The notes under the pieces were generated by a model. The model made no database searches. It was given only the letters and a program-made list of their open reading frames with translations, and had not been told where the DNA came from. A DNA stretch of 64,000 nt from an uncultured Sphingomonadaceae bacterium (GTDB lineage: Bacteria > Pseudomonadota > Alphaproteobacteria > Sphingomonadales > Sphingomonadaceae): assembly GCA_947493955.1 (NCBI GenBank), contig CANLSQ010000001.1:1178001-1242000 (forward strand). The letters run 5' to 3'. Position numbers and translations under genes: made by a program. Positions 62,369 through 64,000 of the stretch are shown piece after piece. The number at the start of each line of letters is the position of its first letter. The stretch's first letter is position 1.

Positions 62369-64000
62369 TTATTCAGGGCTGCCTTTGATTTCTGCCGCTA
62401 TTTTGGAAGTTTTCTCTTTCGGCTGCATATTTTTGGGCTCAGTGAAGCGCGTCCATTGATGACGCCCGGAACGGCCCAAAACGGTTGCAATCTTTTGGTT
62501 CTCTAAATCTATAGTCATACCGCCAACCTGGCCCAATAAAATACGATCCGCCTTAAGCCAGCGAGGCTGACAACTGGCAGGGAGGCGCCGTTCGCTGATC
62601 ACAATATCGGCACGCCGGCAGGCCGCTGACAGCGCCATGGCCGGAATATAGTAAGAGCTGCGCGTTGCAACGATCACCCAGTCTCGGCCTTCCCCCTCCA
62701 TGATAACTGTGCAGCTATCTGCATTACACTGCGCATTGGGCCAGTCCTCTAGGGCTATTGCCTCTCCGTCAACGCCAGCATTTTCTAGCAACATGTCGCG
62801 AATGAAGTTACCGCTGCGTGTGCGAAGCATCGCCAGCTCCCCCGCGTCATTGCGGATCCCGACATGACGACCATCTCCGGTAATGTAGAGATCAGGAGCG
62901 CGGGTCGTGGCTATCATCAGGACACCAATTGCTATAGGTGCAAGACCGCAGATACGCCAAGACTGACTCCACAGGGCCAACCACAAGCCACCGGCAATCA
63001 CTAACCCAAACGCGGCCAGTGGCATGGTCGGCAACATGGTCACTGATCCCGGTCGACTGGATACATAGTGGGCCAACACCAGCAGACTGCTCAGCGCCTT
63101 TTCACATAACCACCAGAACGGTGCGCCCAAACCAATCGTATCAAGTAGCAATGCCAATGCTTCCAGCGGCATAATCACAAATGTTGTCAGCGGAATAGCG
63201 ATGATATTGGCCAGCGCGCCATAAATGCCGGCTTTGTGAAAATGGAACAGAGCAATGGGCATCAATGCCAGCTCGACGACCAGACCAGTGAGGAAAAGCG
63301 CCAATATGATCCGCCCCAGTCGCCTGAGAAGGGCTTCCTCCCGTCGTGCGAACAATGCCTGTATTCTAGGGTGTTCGTGCATCGCAATAATCGCGGTGAC
63401 AGCGGCAAAACTAAGCTGAAAGCTCGGTCCGACAAGGGATTCCGGCCAGATGATGAGCACAAACAGGGCCCCTGCCGCGACCATGCGCAGGGTGATGGCA
63501 CTGCGCCCCATGACGAGAGCTATGAGAACCAGCAATGCTGCGACACATGCTCTTATCGTTGGCACCTGCGCGCCCGTCATCAATGTATAACCCAGCGCTG
63601 CCACTGCTGCGCAGCCCGCAGCCACCAGAGGCAGCCGAAAACGCAGCGCTAATGTTGGAAATAGCGCCAAAATACGCAAAACTAACAAATAAACTGCACC
63701 GACAACCGCTGTTACATGCAGGCCGCTGATCGACAAAAGGTGCGCCAACCCACTGCGCCGCATGGCTTCTGCATCTTCGTCACTAATAGCCCCGCGATCG
63801 CCCGTGGCGAGCGTTGCACCAATCGCCCCTGCCCCGCCCACCATGCGGGACTGGACATGGCTCGACATCTCTTGCCGATATTCCGGCATGGCCGACAGCG
63901 GCCCCCAAGACGGCTCCGCTGCCTGAACGATCCGGATTTCTCCCAGCAACTGGCCGGTAGCCCCCAGTCCCATAAACCACGCACGGCGAGAAAAATCATA
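62369..64000 (-). CDS. ComEC/Rec2-family DNA-uptake membrane protein (5' part cut by window edge)
   Basis: The reading frame stays open to the window end, so the first ATG visible at 63973 is probably internal and the N-terminus lies outside. Visible: the competence-domain motif GLAHLLSISGLHVTAVVGAVYLL, about eight further membrane helices, then a soluble C-terminal part (about 150 residues, with GDGRHVGIRN and MLLENAGVDGEA) lacking the HxHxDH motif of a metallo-beta-lactamase. ComEC forms the inner-membrane channel for DNA uptake in competence. Position beside lexA is common in alphaproteobacteria. Confidence 0.87.
   Translation of the reverse strand, partial: YDFSRRAWFMGLGATGQLLGEIRIVQAAEPSWGPLSAMPEYRQEMSSHVQSRMVGGAGAIGATLATGDRGAISDEDAEAMRRSGLAHLLSISGLHVTAVVGAVYLLVLRILALFPTLALRFRLPLVAAGCAAVAALGYTLMTGAQVPTIRACVAALLVLIALVMGRSAITLRMVAAGALFVLIIWPESLVGPSFQLSFAAVTAIIAMHEHPRIQALFARREEALLRRLGRIILALFLTGLVVELALMPIALFHFHKAGIYGALANIIAIPLTTFVIMPLEALALLLDTIGLGAPFWWLCEKALSSLLVLAHYVSSRPGSVTMLPTMPLAAFGLVIAGGLWLALWSQSWRICGLAPIAIGVLMIATTRAPDLYITGDGRHVGIRNDAGELAMLRTRSGNFIRDMLLENAGVDGEAIALEDWPNAQCNADSCTVIMEGEGRDWVIVATRSSYYIPAMALSAACRRADIVISERRLPASCQPRWLKADRILLGQVGGMTIDLENQKIATVLGRSGRHQWTRFTEPKNMQPKEKTSKIAAEIKGSPE

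Noticed and set aside
62369-62850. Metallo-beta-lactamase domain at the C-terminus of ComEC
   Set aside because: The C-terminal soluble part lacks HxHxDH; it does not show the fold's metal motif.
1-64000. CRISPR array, insertion sequence, prophage or integrase
   Set aside because: No direct-repeat array, transposase or integrase motif was found on either strand; gene order is that of an ordinary chromosome.

Overview
The window is chromosomal DNA of an alphaproteobacterium, most likely Sphingomonadales (Sphingorhabdus / Parasphingorhabdus / Sphingopyxis type; this placement is inferred from protein style and gene order, not from a search). Supporting signs are the moaC-moeA-lexA-comEC order behind trp genes, AddAB instead of RecBCD, LexA boxes of the GTTC-N7-GTTC type, a DivL-like kinase with Tyr in place of the phospho-accepting His, a single LolC/E-type permease, a LinB-like haloalkane dehalogenase and sphingomonad-style TonB-dependent receptors. 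Coding is dense, both strands are used, and I see no insertion sequence, prophage or CRISPR array. Both window edges cut a gene: mfd on the left and comEC on the right.

Layout. 1-6.8 kb: mfd (3' part), a convergent EAL/degenerate-GGDEF protein sharing its stop with mfd, moaA-nadK, tRNA-Asn. 7-9.6 kb: a small accessory block (58-aa ORF, DUF1905, GFA-family protein, haloalkane dehalogenase) divergent from a TetR gene across a near-perfect 32-bp palindrome. 9.7-16.6 kb: TSUP permease, secA with a small exported protein upstream, argJ, a GST-like protein, an inositol monophosphatase. 16.6-28 kb: a long minus-strand run read in the order divL-like kinase, tsaE, amgK, murU, addB, addA, then trxA. 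28-35.5 kb: moaB/mog, an SOS-type radical SAM gene, an exported hydrolase, kynA-kynU, an exported Zn-protease-like protein behind a perfect 15-bp-arm inverted repeat, and an HD-GYP protein. 35.5-48.3 kb: acyl-CoA ligase, dnaE, glutathione peroxidase, lolD-lolC/E, a possible small RNA, hsp20 with a ROSE RNA thermometer, a Crp-type regulator, pyrG, secG, tpiA. 48.4-64 kb: ppiD-trpE, then an iron module (TonB receptor, two membrane proteins, Fur-like boxes) and a PHA-granule-type protein lying between trpE and trpG, then trpG-(YcxB-like)-trpD-trpC-moaC-moeA-lexA and convergent comEC.

How it fits together. Several parts concern genome maintenance: Mfd, AddAB, DnaE, LexA, and a radical SAM gene whose promoter carries the same LexA box as lexA. 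Molybdenum-cofactor genes occur at three places (moaA; moaB/mog; moaC-moeA). Envelope biogenesis is represented by SecA, SecG, PpiD, LolCDE and MurNAc recycling (AmgK-MurU). Tryptophan is both made (trpE, trpGDC) and degraded (kynA, kynU). The observations most worth a second look are the dehalogenase operon with its palindromic operator, the exported small protein ahead of secA (a SecM-like layout), the 38-bp inverted repeat before the DUF5700-like gene, the iron module splitting trpE from trpG with copies of a short palindromic repeat at its edges, the structured terminator-bearing region before hsp20, and the conserved-looking membrane gene inside the trp operon. Nothing here is clearly a complete new system.
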